The position numbers and the translations under genes were made by a program. Positions 1-7,334 of a stretch of DNA of 19,224 nucleotides are shown here, piece by piece. Below the pieces are notes generated by a model that was not told where the DNA came from, searched no databases, and saw nothing but the letters and a program-made list of their open reading frames with translations. This DNA is from JAIPEI01 sp041685835 (GTDB taxonomy: Bacteria > Desulfobacterota > DSM-4660 > Desulfatiglandales > HGW-15), in the NCBI GenBank assembly GCA_041685835.1, contig JAWLEX010000055.1, forward strand, positions 1 to 19,224, read 5' to 3'. How positions within the stretch are numbered: position 1 is the first letter of the stretch; each line of letters begins with the position of its first letter.

Positions 1-1
1 G

Positions 2-865
2 TCCCGGGACGCGGCCGACGACGCGATCTCCCTGGCCTTCGATGACATGCAGAAGGCCGCGCACCTCTTCGACCGGCACCAGGACATCTCCCCCATAGGG
101 ACATTGAACCGGGAGGGACGGGCGGCGGACCTTGACCCGGAAATCACGGCCCTGCTGGAGCGCTCTCTGCGGCTTTGTAAAACGACCAGGGGGGCCTTCG
201 ACATCACGGTCAAGCCTGTGGTGGACCTGTATCAAAACGCCTTCGCGTCCCACCAGGCGCCCCCGAGCGACGAGGGGATCGCCAAAGTCCTGGACCTCGT
301 AAATCCCGGGGCCGTAAGGATTCAGGGACGGACGGTTCGTTTTGCCAAAGAAGGCATGGGCGTAACACTGGACGGGATCGCAAAGGGATACGCAATTGAT
401 TGCGGCATGAACACCTTGAAACGCCGTGGTATTGGACATGCGCTGATCAATGCGGGCGGGGATATCCGGACCATGGGCGGCCGGGGCCGGTTCAGCCCCT
501 GGAGGGTGGCTGTCCAGAACCCGGACAAGGAAGGGCCTGCATTGCAGACCTTTACCATGGAGGACGGCGCCGCGGCCACCTCAGGCAACTACGAGGTGTA
601 CTTCGACGAGGAAAAAGTCTACCATCATCTCATCGATCCGCATTCGGCCCGACCCGCCCAAGAGAGCCGAAGCGTCACGGTGCTGGCCGCCAACGCCACC
701 CTGGCCGACGCGCTTTCAACGGCGGTTTTTGTCGCCGGGCCCAAGGACGGCAGGGCCCTGATCGAAACCCTGTCCGGGGCGGAATGCCTGCTCGTGACGG
801 CCGGCGGGGCCAGGGTGTCGTCCAGCCGGTGGCCGTCGGCAGGGACCCTTTTCACACTGGTGTAA
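2..865 (+). CDS. apbE: FAD:protein FMN transferase ApbE, 5' end missing
   Basis: ApbE-family enzymes use FAD to attach FMN covalently to a Thr/Ser of target proteins such as NqrC/RnfG subunits, usually on the outer face of the cytoplasmic membrane. The frame is open to the left edge, and residues upstream of the first visible Met (position 47) already fit the family, so the gene starts outside the window and any lipoprotein signal is not visible. Recognisable blocks are RGAFDITVKPVVDLY, the hallmark TLDGIAKGYAID, the glycine-rich NAGGDIRTMGGR, an HHLIDP segment, and ADALSTAVFVAG, which carries the conserved Asp/Thr metal-binding region. The C-terminal end is complete. It lies 8 bp upstream of an IscU/NifU-like gene and is probably co-transcribed with it. 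The flavoprotein target, possibly an Rnf or Nqr subunit, would be to the left. Family assignment is firm. Confidence 0.93.
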   Translation, partial: SRDAADDAISLAFDDMQKAAHLFDRHQDISPIGTLNREGRAADLDPEITALLERSLRLCKTTRGAFDITVKPVVDLYQNAFASHQAPPSDEGIAKVLDLVNPGAVRIQGRTVRFAKEGMGVTLDGIAKGYAIDCGMNTLKRRGIGHALINAGGDIRTMGGRGRFSPWRVAVQNPDKEGPALQTFTMEDGAAATSGNYEVYFDEEKVYHHLIDPHSARPAQESRSVTVLAANATLADALSTAVFVAGPKDGRALIETLSGAECLLVTAGGARVSSSRWPSAGTLFTLV

Positions 866-873
866 CCGTCATC

Positions 874-1293
874 ATGAACGTATGGAGCCTCCTGTTGGGG
901 GCCGGGATCCTTCTGGCGATTACCTTGATCTGGTTCGCCGTCTATTACTGGCTCAACCCACACGTGGCAGGGCCGGACGGCGAGGCACGAGTGGTCGGAA
1001 CCTGCGGCGATGTCATGGAGATTCGTCTCAGGTTCAAGGGTGGCCGCATGGTGGAAAGTTCTCCGTGGACCAACGGGTGCGCTTACAGCTTCAACTGCGT
1101 CTGTGCTGCCGTGGAGCTGGCCAAAGGAAAGAGCCCCGAGGAAATACTGGACATCGATTCAGCCATGATCCGGGAGGCCGTGGGAGGGCTGCCGAGGGAT
1201 TACCGGCACTGCGCGAGCCTGGCAGCCGACACACTGCATGCGGCCATCGACAATCACATGCAGGCCGGCCTGAAAAAATCCACGCCGCCCTGA
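874..1293 (+). CDS. Membrane-anchored IscU/NifU-N-like iron-sulfur scaffold protein
   Basis: 139 residues. Residues about 5-27 form one hydrophobic transmembrane segment. The rest resembles the IscU/NifU N-terminal scaffold domain, on which [2Fe-2S] or [4Fe-4S] clusters are assembled. The three scaffold cysteines are in place: C44 in TCGDVMEI (with the conserved Asp D46), C69 in TNGCAYS, and C113 in RDYRHCAS. The family's GLP turn is present (AVGGLPRDY). Extra cysteines C75 and C77 follow C69. Canonical IscU is soluble, so the N-terminal anchor is unusual. The ATG at 874 is chosen because the frame upstream is antiparallel or alternate-frame apbE sequence and the hydrophobic segment begins right after it. 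No strong ribosome binding site is visible, so translation may be coupled to apbE, 8 bp upstream. Inference: the pair matures a membrane Fe-S/flavin redox complex. Family fit is good; the physiological role is unknown. Confidence 0.8.
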   Translation: MNVWSLLLGAGILLAITLIWFAVYYWLNPHVAGPDGEARVVGTCGDVMEIRLRFKGGRMVESSPWTNGCAYSFNCVCAAVELAKGKSPEEILDIDSAMIREAVGGLPRDYRHCASLAADTLHAAIDNHMQAGLKKSTPP

Positions 1294-1371
1294 TGCACCC
1301 GCCCGAGGTTCCCGGACCCGGATCAACCGGTCGGAAAAGTTTGCACGGAACATGCGCAGCATACTGTCATT

Positions 1372-2583
1372 TCAGTTCTTGATCATGACCGCCAGGTGAA
1401 CCATGTCCGTGCAGCCGCTCTGTGCCAGAAGCCCGATAGCGTAATCCCTGAACCGGGCATCCGGCTCAACCACCTTGGTGAAGGAATAGATAAGCCTGGT
1501 AACCATGGCCGCATTCATGCTTTCTCGATGCAGTGCCCCCATGCCGATCAGATAGGTCTTGAGCATGGCGAAATTCAAGACCATCACAACGTAGTCGTGA
1601 TACAGACGCCGGCCTTGATGAAAGCCGAGATCGTGATGCAGCATGTAGTTTATCAGGTAATTTTCCAGCAAGAAGCCGTAACGCTCGAAAAACGGGCGGT
1701 AGTATTGATCAAAGCTCGAGCCGTACCGGCGGCCGATCTCTTCGGTAAAAGGCTGCGTGCCGGCGTAGTGAAGGCCCCTCAGGCATTCCTCTGCGCAGTC
1801 CCGGAAGGCCTTTACTCGCACCGACGGGGCCATTTCGTCATGGAGCCTTCTTGTAAGCTGCAGTTGCAGACCTGTCAGTGTGGGCGCGTTTTCTATCAGG
1901 TCCATCAATTCGCCGGAATCCATGCGACGCGTAAACTCATCCAACAGTATAGGGATGGACTCCTTTCCCGGCGCGGCATCCGAGAGGCTGACCATCTCCA
2001 GGAGGAATCCGAGCGCCAGGATACGCCGCCACAGCGGATAGTTCCTGTCTCTTAAAATGGATAATGCGAAGGCCCTCAATTTAAGGCCGGCGGCCTCGAT
2101 CCCGCGCGGCAGCCTTGGCTCGACCGCACGCAGCATGCCGGCTGCCGCAGGATCGTGTCGTGCTTCGATGATCTCGATCCCATGGGGGTTTTCCAGTGCA
2201 CGGCGTGCTATCTCAGGGCAGGCCAGAGAGGCGGATATCTCGATCCATTCATCCCTGGCCCGCAAGCGCCGGGGAAAAACAGCACAGGTATCAGGAAGAA
2301 ATTCTTCGCCCAGTTCGGCGTGAATCCGGCAGAGCCGGTCCGGTGTCAGAAAGGGGCATGTGTCGCCGGTGCGCAGGAACCTGGCATAGCGCTCGTCGGA
2401 GGGATCTTGCCGATTGCGCCGGATCGCTTTTCGAATGCGCTTGCCGAGCCCCTTGGATATCAGTTTTCGATACCGCTGGCAGGATCGTTTGTCGACTATG
2501 ATGTCCCACCCATAACAGCAGTGGTCTTCGCATTCCGGACCGATGCACCTGAAACCCGGCAGGTACGCCGGCATCTTCAACAC
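1372..2583 (-). CDS. fliB: FliB-type (flagellin) lysine N-methylase, Cys-rich
   Basis: Up to 403 residues. FliB methylates lysines of flagellin in Salmonella; the family carries a Cys-rich N-terminal motif thought to bind a metal cluster. Here that motif is intact: C13, C18, C22 and C23 (PECEDHCCYGWDI), then C76 (GDTCPFL), C85 (DRLCRIH) and C100 (LPDTCAVFPRRL). The remainder is a helical region typical of FliB homologues. The start is ambiguous: GTG at 2583, TTG at 2580 and ATG at 2574 are all in frame, and homologues begin close to the ATG (MPAYLPGF). No flagellin or other flagellar gene lies in the window, so the substrate could be a distant flagellin or another protein. Homologues outside enterics are often annotated flagellin methylase by similarity only. 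It is transcribed towards apbE and its neighbour, with 78 bp between the convergent stop codons and no clear terminator hairpin. Confidence 0.82.
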   Translation of the reverse strand: MLKMPAYLPGFRCIGPECEDHCCYGWDIIVDKRSCQRYRKLISKGLGKRIRKAIRRNRQDPSDERYARFLRTGDTCPFLTPDRLCRIHAELGEEFLPDTCAVFPRRLRARDEWIEISASLACPEIARRALENPHGIEIIEARHDPAAAGMLRAVEPRLPRGIEAAGLKLRAFALSILRDRNYPLWRRILALGFLLEMVSLSDAAPGKESIPILLDEFTRRMDSGELMDLIENAPTLTGLQLQLTRRLHDEMAPSVRVKAFRDCAEECLRGLHYAGTQPFTEEIGRRYGSSFDQYYRPFFERYGFLLENYLINYMLHHDLGFHQGRRLYHDYVVMVLNFAMLKTYLIGMGALHRESMNAAMVTRLIYSFTKVVEPDARFRDYAIGLLAQSGCTDMVHLAVMIKN

Positions 2584-2961
2584 GGCCTGGTTGCCTTGTA
2601 CAGCGCGATCTTACATCGCTTTTCAGGTGGGGTGGCAACCGTTTCCATGATCGGAATTATTGTGATGAGAAGCGTCATGACAGGAAACTCTTTCGGCGGG
2701 ACGATATCCCCATAACGCTTTTCGTGTCAACATGAAACTCTTCATCAATGAACCCGAGGCTTATAATCAGGAGACCCTCAAGGGCATAGGAGGCGTGCAC
2801 CGTTTCCTCCGGGACCGTGTTAACAAGCTGAGCTGAAAAGCCGTTGGGCTTTGCCGGCCTTTGCTCCGCAGTCATGCAGCAGGCTTATCCCTGGCTTGAC
2901 ACAAACTCTGACTCTGACCTACATTTTTTTGAAAGTGATTTTTGGGGGTCTGGCAAAACTT
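2584..2961. other. Gene-poor divergent spacer between fliB and the PhnD-like gene
   Basis: 378 bp, richer in A and T than the flanks. It holds the divergent starts of fliB (left) and the PhnD-like lipoprotein gene (right). A minus-strand frame at 2675-2875 could encode 66 residues (central part LEGLLIISLGFIDEEFHV), but it has no clear ribosome binding site and I recognise no family, so I do not call it a gene. The right end carries a good sigma-70-type promoter, listed separately. No repeat, tRNA or mobile-element end was recognised. Confidence 0.5.
2896..2925 (+). promoter_or_regulatory. Sigma-70-type promoter of the PhnD-like gene
   Basis: Perfect -35 TTGACA at 2896-2901, then 18 bp and a -10-like TACATT at 2920-2925 (four of six consensus bases). 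It lies 36 bp upstream of the ATG at 2962. An earlier in-frame ATG at 2851 would sit upstream of this promoter, which supports the later start. Prediction by eye only. Confidence 0.45.
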
Positions 2962-3984
2962 ATGAGAACTTTGTGCTTCATCCGGACACACAAGTGTCTA
3001 TCCCCAAGGGCGGTCAATCTTCAACCACCTGTCTTATCAAACAGGCTTGGCCCGCCTTCTCCGGCTCTTATATTTCTTCTGTTTATCACATCCCTTCTCT
3101 TCCTCTCCTCCTGCTCAAATGAGGAAGAGCCGGTTCCCGTAGATCTTTCAAAGAGGGAAGGCGTCTATTCTGAAAAAGGGACTCATGCCATCACCTATGC
3201 TTACCTCCCCCAGTTTTCACACAGCGTCTCTTTTGCCCGGCACAATCCTCTCGTGGAATATCTCAAGAAAGAAACCGGCCTGCCTTTAAAACAGGTCTTC
3301 CCTGACACCTTTGACGAACACATGAAAATGGTGGGGCAGGAAAAAATAGATATTTCCTTTTCCAATCCCGTAGCCTACGTGAACATGGCCCATCGTTACG
3401 GCGCATGGGCCTTTGCCAGGATCATTGAAGAACATGGAAAGCCAATGTTCAGGGGGCATATCATTTGCCGCAACGACAACCCGTCCATCCCTACCGTAGA
3501 TGAGTGCAGGGGCAAGAGGTGGATAGCCGTCGATCCCACTTCTGCAGGCGGGTACATGTTTGCTCTCGGTCACTTCTTCGACCACGGAATCGGGATCGAA
3601 GATTTTCCGGAAATCGCCTTTGCACCCGGACCGGGAGGCAAACAGGAAAAAGTGATCCTGGCCGTGTACGCAGGACGGTACGATATAGGGACAGTCAGGG
3701 AAGGCGCCCTAAATGTAGTAGCCGATAAAATCGACGTCTCTGAAATCCGCATAATAGCCACCACCGACTATTACCCGGGCTGGGTCTATGCTGCAAGAAA
3801 AGACCTCGACCCGGCCCTGGCGAAAAAGATCGAAGACGCTCTTCTCCGGCTTGACAGCCGGAATCCGGATCACCAGCACATTCTGAGGGCCGCGCACATA
3901 AGTGGAGCGATTGCTTCCACGGATGAGGACTTTGAACCGATCAGAGAACTCCTCAGAAAGGTGCGTTTCGATCTGGACAATTGA
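2962..3984 (+). CDS. PhnD-like periplasmic binding lipoprotein (phosphate/phosphonate SBP family)
   Basis: 340 residues from the ATG at 2962. The N-terminus is long and then hydrophobic (about residues 35-49), ending in a lipobox-like LFLSSC with the acylated Cys at about 51, so the product should be an outer-face lipoprotein. The mature part follows the PhnD/PtxB fold of substrate-binding proteins: ITYAYLPQFSHS near the start, a VEYLKKETGLPLK segment, DISFSNPVAYV, KRWIAVDPTSAGGYMF, and a C-terminal REGALNVVADK region. No permease or ATPase gene is adjacent. Instead a sensor kinase and response regulator follow 130 bp downstream, so a role as an extracytoplasmic sensor for that kinase is likelier than transport (inference). 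Ligand unknown: PhnD homologues bind phosphonate, phosphite, phosphate or unrelated anions. An ORF extension to 2851 is rejected because it crosses the promoter. Confidence 0.82.
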   Translation: MRTLCFIRTHKCLSPRAVNLQPPVLSNRLGPPSPALIFLLFITSLLFLSSCSNEEEPVPVDLSKREGVYSEKGTHAITYAYLPQFSHSVSFARHNPLVEYLKKETGLPLKQVFPDTFDEHMKMVGQEKIDISFSNPVAYVNMAHRYGAWAFARIIEEHGKPMFRGHIICRNDNPSIPTVDECRGKRWIAVDPTSAGGYMFALGHFFDHGIGIEDFPEIAFAPGPGGKQEKVILAVYAGRYDIGTVREGALNVVADKIDVSEIRIIATTDYYPGWVYAARKDLDPALAKKIEDALLRLDSRNPDHQHILRAAHISGAIASTDEDFEPIRELLRKVRFDLDN

Positions 3985-4114
3985 TTCAGACGCAATGGCA
4001 TTCATAAACTGACAAGCCCGTGGTCTTCCCCGCAACGCAAGCACCGGCACAGCATGTGTGAAGGCGGATATAACACTTTACGGTCCTATTTGAAAGGTCA
4101 GGAAGGCTTGTAAT

Positions 4115-6172
4115 ATGAAAGGAAGCTCACCCTTTCGCAGGTTGACCTTTCGAACCAAGATATCTCTCAGCATCATATCTATTCTAGTAGTGTTCGGTGT
4201 AAGCCTTTCTTTAATCATCAGCCTGTACGTATCCGAGGCCCTTCTTAATGAAAACCGGCTCAGGGGCATTTGCAGCTCTGTCAATCTCAGCGCCAGGGTC
4301 ATCGAGCCGATTCTCTCGGTCGATTTCCTGGAACTCCAGAACCTGGCTGATGAGATACCAAAGACCAACAGGGACGCGATCTATGCCTTTGTTCTGGACA
4401 GGTCCGGAGACCCTCTGGCACATACCTTTGCGGGAGGTTTTCCCCTTGAGTTGCGGTCCGTCAACTCGGTGGAGAACTCGGAAACATACCACAGGAAGCT
4501 TCTTTCCACGGGAACCGATCTGATCGATGATTTCGCAGTTCCGGTCCTCATAGGCAATGACAGGATCGGGACGGTGAGGATCGGCATGTCCCGCAGCCGG
4601 ACCCAGAAAGTGGTGACGAGGCTCTTGTGGATCATCTTTCTTTCGGTTGGGACCGGAATCCTGCTCGTAGGCCTTGTCAGCACAGCCCTGGCCAGGGCTG
4701 TGACCACCAAGATACAGGTCCTCCACCGTGCCGCAGGTGAGATCATAATGGGGAACCTAGACGTGCAGACCGCCCTTCCCCCTGAGAAGCATTGCTGGCA
4801 ACTCACCTCCTGCAATCGGACCGACTGCCCGGCCTATCAAGACACAAGGCGCCGGTGCTGGTACATTCCCGGCACCCTTTGCCCTAACTGCGCCGACTTT
4901 CCCTATGAAGTGAAGATCGCCCAGTGCCGCAGCTGTGATGTTTACAAATCCAATGCCGGAGATGAACTCCAGGATCTTGCGGAATTTTTTGACGCCATGA
5001 CGGTCACGTTGAAAGAACGTATTGAGGCGATCAAGAATACGGAAGAAAACCTGAAGCAGCAGCAGAGGATTTTTCAGACCATTTTGGATGTCACACCGGA
5101 TATCGTTTCCCTCCAGGATCAGTCGCTTCGTTACAGGGCCGTGAACAAGGCGTTCTGCACGTTCGCGGGAGTGGAGGAAAAGGAAATCCTGGGAAAAACC
5201 GATGAAGACCTGTTTCCTGCCGACGAAGCACAGCAGAACGTTCAGGAAGGCAGGGAAGTCCTTCGACGAAAAACCACCATAAGCGTTGAAAAAGAACTCG
5301 CGAGGGTTAACAAGGGACTGTGGCTTCACGTGATCAGGAGCGCGGTATTGAATAACGAGGGGGAAGCGACAGGGATTCTTTGCACAAGCAGGGACATCAC
5401 GGAAATAAAGGACCTCCAGGAGCGCATCATTCGATCCCAGCGGATGGAGACCATCGGCCAGCTTGCCGCAGGGGTGGCCCACGAAATCAATACGCCGCTC
5501 GGAATCATCCTCGGCTATGCCCAGCTCTCAATGGAGGATACTCCAAAAGAAACGGAAACATTTGAGAACCTCCTCCTCATTGAAAAGTATGCCCGTATCT
5601 GCCGCACCATCATTTCGGATCTGCTACGTTTTTCCAAGCAGATGGAAAGCGTCAAGAAACCTATTGATGTAAACGTGATCCTTGGGCAGATCACAGCAGT
5701 TGTAGAGCACACATTCCGCCTGGAAAAAGTCAGGGTGATTCGAGATTTTGAATCACCCCTTCCCCTTGTCTTCGCAGATCAGGAAAAACTCGAACAGGCC
5801 TTTATCAATCTCATCAATAACGCCTATGACGCCATAGGCAAGGACGGAGAAATCACGCTGTCCACATTTCAGGACAGCAACAAACGAGAAGTGATAATCA
5901 AAGTGAGTGACACAGGCGGGGGTATTCCCCCTGAGATAAGGGACAGCGTGTTTGACCCTTTTTTCACCACCAAGGGCGTTGGAAAAGGAACGGGGCTCGG
6001 TCTTTCCGTCACATTCGGCGTCGTGAAGGCCCATGGCGGAACAATAGATTTCGAGACCATATATGAAAACAGCGGACGGACGGGCGGGGATCCCGATCAG
6101 GAATCCCGGCAGGAAACCGGAACGATTTTCACCATCCGCCTGCCCGCGCATCATATGGACGGGGAACCATAA
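4115..6172 (+). CDS. Membrane PAS sensor histidine kinase with eight-Cys insert
   Basis: 685 residues. Transmembrane segments at about 17-38 and 170-194 flank a periplasmic sensor region of about 130 residues. After TM2 comes a HAMP-like stretch interrupted by a Cys-rich insert (227-274) with C227, C233, C238, C248, C256, C259, C271 and C274, including CW pairs at 227 and 248. Such inserts recur in deltaproteobacterial kinases and may bind zinc or an Fe-S cluster. A coiled segment (285-315) leads into a PAS domain (about 318-430). The HisKA domain has the phospho-acceptor H456 in GVAHEINTP. The ATPase domain has the N-box (INLINNAYDAI, ending at 574), G1 box DTGGGI (599-604), F box FDPFFTTK (613-620) and G2 box GKGTGLGLS (623-631), so all catalytic boxes are present. 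AGGAAGG at 4100-4106 supports the ATG at 4115. It probably pairs with the response regulator 16 bp downstream, and the PhnD-like lipoprotein may feed it a signal. Confidence 0.93.
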   Translation: MKGSSPFRRLTFRTKISLSIISILVVFGVSLSLIISLYVSEALLNENRLRGICSSVNLSARVIEPILSVDFLELQNLADEIPKTNRDAIYAFVLDRSGDPLAHTFAGGFPLELRSVNSVENSETYHRKLLSTGTDLIDDFAVPVLIGNDRIGTVRIGMSRSRTQKVVTRLLWIIFLSVGTGILLVGLVSTALARAVTTKIQVLHRAAGEIIMGNLDVQTALPPEKHCWQLTSCNRTDCPAYQDTRRRCWYIPGTLCPNCADFPYEVKIAQCRSCDVYKSNAGDELQDLAEFFDAMTVTLKERIEAIKNTEENLKQQQRIFQTILDVTPDIVSLQDQSLRYRAVNKAFCTFAGVEEKEILGKTDEDLFPADEAQQNVQEGREVLRRKTTISVEKELARVNKGLWLHVIRSAVLNNEGEATGILCTSRDITEIKDLQERIIRSQRMETIGQLAAGVAHEINTPLGIILGYAQLSMEDTPKETETFENLLLIEKYARICRTIISDLLRFSKQMESVKKPIDVNVILGQITAVVEHTFRLEKVRVIRDFESPLPLVFADQEKLEQAFINLINNAYDAIGKDGEITLSTFQDSNKREVIIKVSDTGGGIPPEIRDSVFDPFFTTKGVGKGTGLGLSVTFGVVKAHGGTIDFETIYENSGRTGGDPDQESRQETGTIFTIRLPAHHMDGEP

Positions 6173-6188
6173 AAGAGGTATTCGAATC

Positions 6189-6548
6189 ATGGCGAAAATC
6201 ATGGTTTTGGACGATGTGGCCGATGCAGTTGTACTCATACAGAAGATCCTGGGACGAAAGGGTCACGATGTGGCAGGGTTTACAGACGAGGAGCAGGCGA
6301 TCGCCCATGCCCGTTCAAATGACCTTGACCTCATCATCCTGGATATCAAGCTGAAGAAACTGAGCGGCATGGAAGTGCTGCAGGAAATCAAAAAGGAAAA
6401 TCCCGCCGTCAAGGCCATAATGCTGACCGGTTATCCCACCCTGGAAACCGCCCGTGAGGCAAAGGGCCTGGGTGCGCGGGAATACTGTATCAAGCCCATT
6501 GAAAAAGAAGAGCTTGAAAATAAAGTGGCCCAGGTCCTGGCCTCATGA
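6189..6548 (+). CDS. Single-domain response regulator (CheY-like receiver)
   Basis: 119 residues, one receiver domain and no output domain. The acidic pocket is D8/D9, the phospho-acceptor is D52 (IILDIKL), the switch Thr is T80 (IMLTGY), and the conserved Lys is K102 (IKPIEK). With no DNA-binding part, it should act through protein contacts or pass phosphate on in a relay. The ATG at 6189 follows an AAGAGG ribosome binding site (6173-6178). It starts 16 bp after the kinase stop and is almost certainly in its operon. Its stop codon overlaps the start of a 52-residue ORF (ATGA at 6545-6548), suggesting translational coupling. Confidence 0.93.
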   Translation: MAKIMVLDDVADAVVLIQKILGRKGHDVAGFTDEEQAIAHARSNDLDLIILDIKLKKLSGMEVLQEIKKENPAVKAIMLTGYPTLETAREAKGLGAREYCIKPIEKEELENKVAQVLAS

Positions 6549-6703
6549 AACGGCCTTCAACTAATCCCTTCCCAGCCGTCCATGCCCGGCATATGGAGTT
6601 GGATTCCCAAGGCATACGGTGCCATGCCGTGGAACGTCAGTACTTTCTCAAATGCGGCTGCGGGAAGCCGGCTCTCCATCCGGCGATGGGCAGGAGTTAT
6701 TAA
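6545..6703 (+). CDS. Small Cys-containing ORF coupled to the response regulator (hypothetical)
   Basis: 52 codons beginning in an ATGA overlap with the regulator's stop codon. The C-terminal part is compositionally protein-like, with RCHAVERQYFLKCGCGKPAL giving three cysteines and several basic and aromatic residues. I recognise no family. For: the exact 4-bp overlap is typical of co-translated genes. Against: the N-terminal third (KRPSTNPFPAVHARH) is low in hydrophobic core residues, and there is no separate ribosome binding site. It may be a small output partner or a chance frame. It ends 17 bp before the convergent cupin ORF. Confidence 0.35.
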   Translation: MKRPSTNPFPAVHARHMELDSQGIRCHAVERQYFLKCGCGKPALHPAMGRSY

Positions 6704-6719
6704 ATCTGCAGGAAGGGAC

Positions 6720-7064
6720 CTACCAGTTGGGAGGAGTGTTCACGATGATGAGGACACTCTCCCACCTGCCCGGATTTACCCGGCTGTGGAGCGCTTCACT
6801 CCGGCAGTGCATGAGGCCCCCTTCCTCCAGACGGCATTCCTGGTCGTTAAGATAAAAGAGCACCTCCCCTCGAATGACGTGCACCAATTCGTCCCCCACG
6901 TGCGCCATGGGGACCTTGCGCCCCTCTCCGGGGGGATTCACGTAGAGTGTGGCCTGGAGGTTGACGTTGCTCTTGCTATATATACCGTGGGAATGGTATT
7001 TTATTTTTTTACTGCATGCAAGTCCATCCAACCGTTCCGGCTCGGGGAAAATCCAATGTACCAT
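6720..7064 (-). CDS. Short cupin-domain protein, possible remnant of an HTH-cupin regulator
   Basis: 114 residues from ATG at 7064. It resembles the C-terminal half of XRE-family HTH-cupin regulators: ATLYVNPPGEG, then HVGDELVHVIRGEVLFYL (cupin motif 1), LEEGGLMHCRSEALHSRVN (motif 2), and the closing IIVNTPPNW, a typical ending for that family. The usual HxH of motif 1 is reduced to one His (MAH), so metal binding is doubtful. The HTH half is absent: the same frame further upstream lies antisense to the next gene and encodes nothing recognisable. The start overlaps the divergent gene by 9 bp, which is awkward; a TTG at 7031 is the alternative. The first codons (about 6970-7015) are AT-rich, unlike the rest. 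It is either a small stand-alone cupin or a truncated regulator. Confidence 0.5.
   Translation of the reverse strand: MVHWIFPEPERLDGLACSKKIKYHSHGIYSKSNVNLQATLYVNPPGEGRKVPMAHVGDELVHVIRGEVLFYLNDQECRLEEGGLMHCRSEALHSRVNPGRWESVLIIVNTPPNW
6974..7002 (+). promoter_or_regulatory. Possible promoter of the AOR gene train
   Basis: TTGCTA (6974-6979), a 17-bp spacer, and TATTTT (6997-7002), lying in a local AT-rich island (about 6970-7015) 54 bp before the ATG at 7056. Matches to consensus are only moderate, and the island also lies inside the cupin frame on the other strand. Confidence 0.25.
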
Positions 7065-7334
7065 CTCAAGGTTACCGTCGAACACATAGAGGGATACTGC
7101 AACCAGCCCATGCTGGTGGGCGACAGCTTCATGGTCGAGGGTGGTCGTATTCGAATCCCGGATGGAGGGCACATCTGTATGTACGCCCTTCAGAGCATGA
7201 TGCCCATTTTCCCTCTGCTGCAGCGGTCCGGAGGCGGGGAAAAGGGTGACTGGACCAACAAGGTGAACCAGTTCTGCTGCCCCGACCCCAAGGGCAAGGT
7301 CCACTACCGCATCGAAAGGATCGAAGTCCCATGA
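7056..7334 (+). CDS. TIGR04076-type conserved protein
   Basis: 92 residues. It matches my recollection of the TIGR04076 family of small anaerobe proteins: an N-terminal VTVEHIEGYC, then VGDSF, GGHICMYALQSMMPIFPLL, and a C-terminal FCCPDPKGKVHYRIERI. Cysteines are at C15, C41, C74 and C75. The function of the family is not established to my knowledge; members are seen near redox enzymes. GGGGAAA at 7044-7050 precedes the ATG. Its stop overlaps the start of the ferredoxin gene (ATGA at 7331-7334), so it is the first gene of the AOR train and is presumably made in step with the ferredoxin. A role in AOR maturation or electron transfer is inference from position only. Confidence 0.75.
   Translation: MYHLKVTVEHIEGYCNQPMLVGDSFMVEGGRIRIPDGGHICMYALQSMMPIFPLLQRSGGGEKGDWTNKVNQFCCPDPKGKVHYRIERIEVP

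Noticed and set aside
1294..1371. Terminator between the convergent IscU-like and fliB genes
   Set aside because: Only short imperfect GC repeats are present and no T tract on either strand.
2675..2875. 66-residue minus-strand frame between fliB and the PhnD-like gene
   Set aside because: No ribosome binding site or family seen; described only as part of the spacer.
2851..2961. N-terminal extension of the PhnD-like gene
   Set aside because: It crosses a good promoter (2896-2925) and would put a long polar stretch before the lipoprotein signal; the ATG at 2962 is preferred.
4757..5482. Minus-strand frame of 241 codons inside the kinase gene
   Set aside because: Antisense shadow of the PAS and HisKA regions.
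6961..6982. TTGACG and TATATA as a promoter pair
   Set aside because: The spacer is only 10 bp, too short for a sigma-70 promoter.
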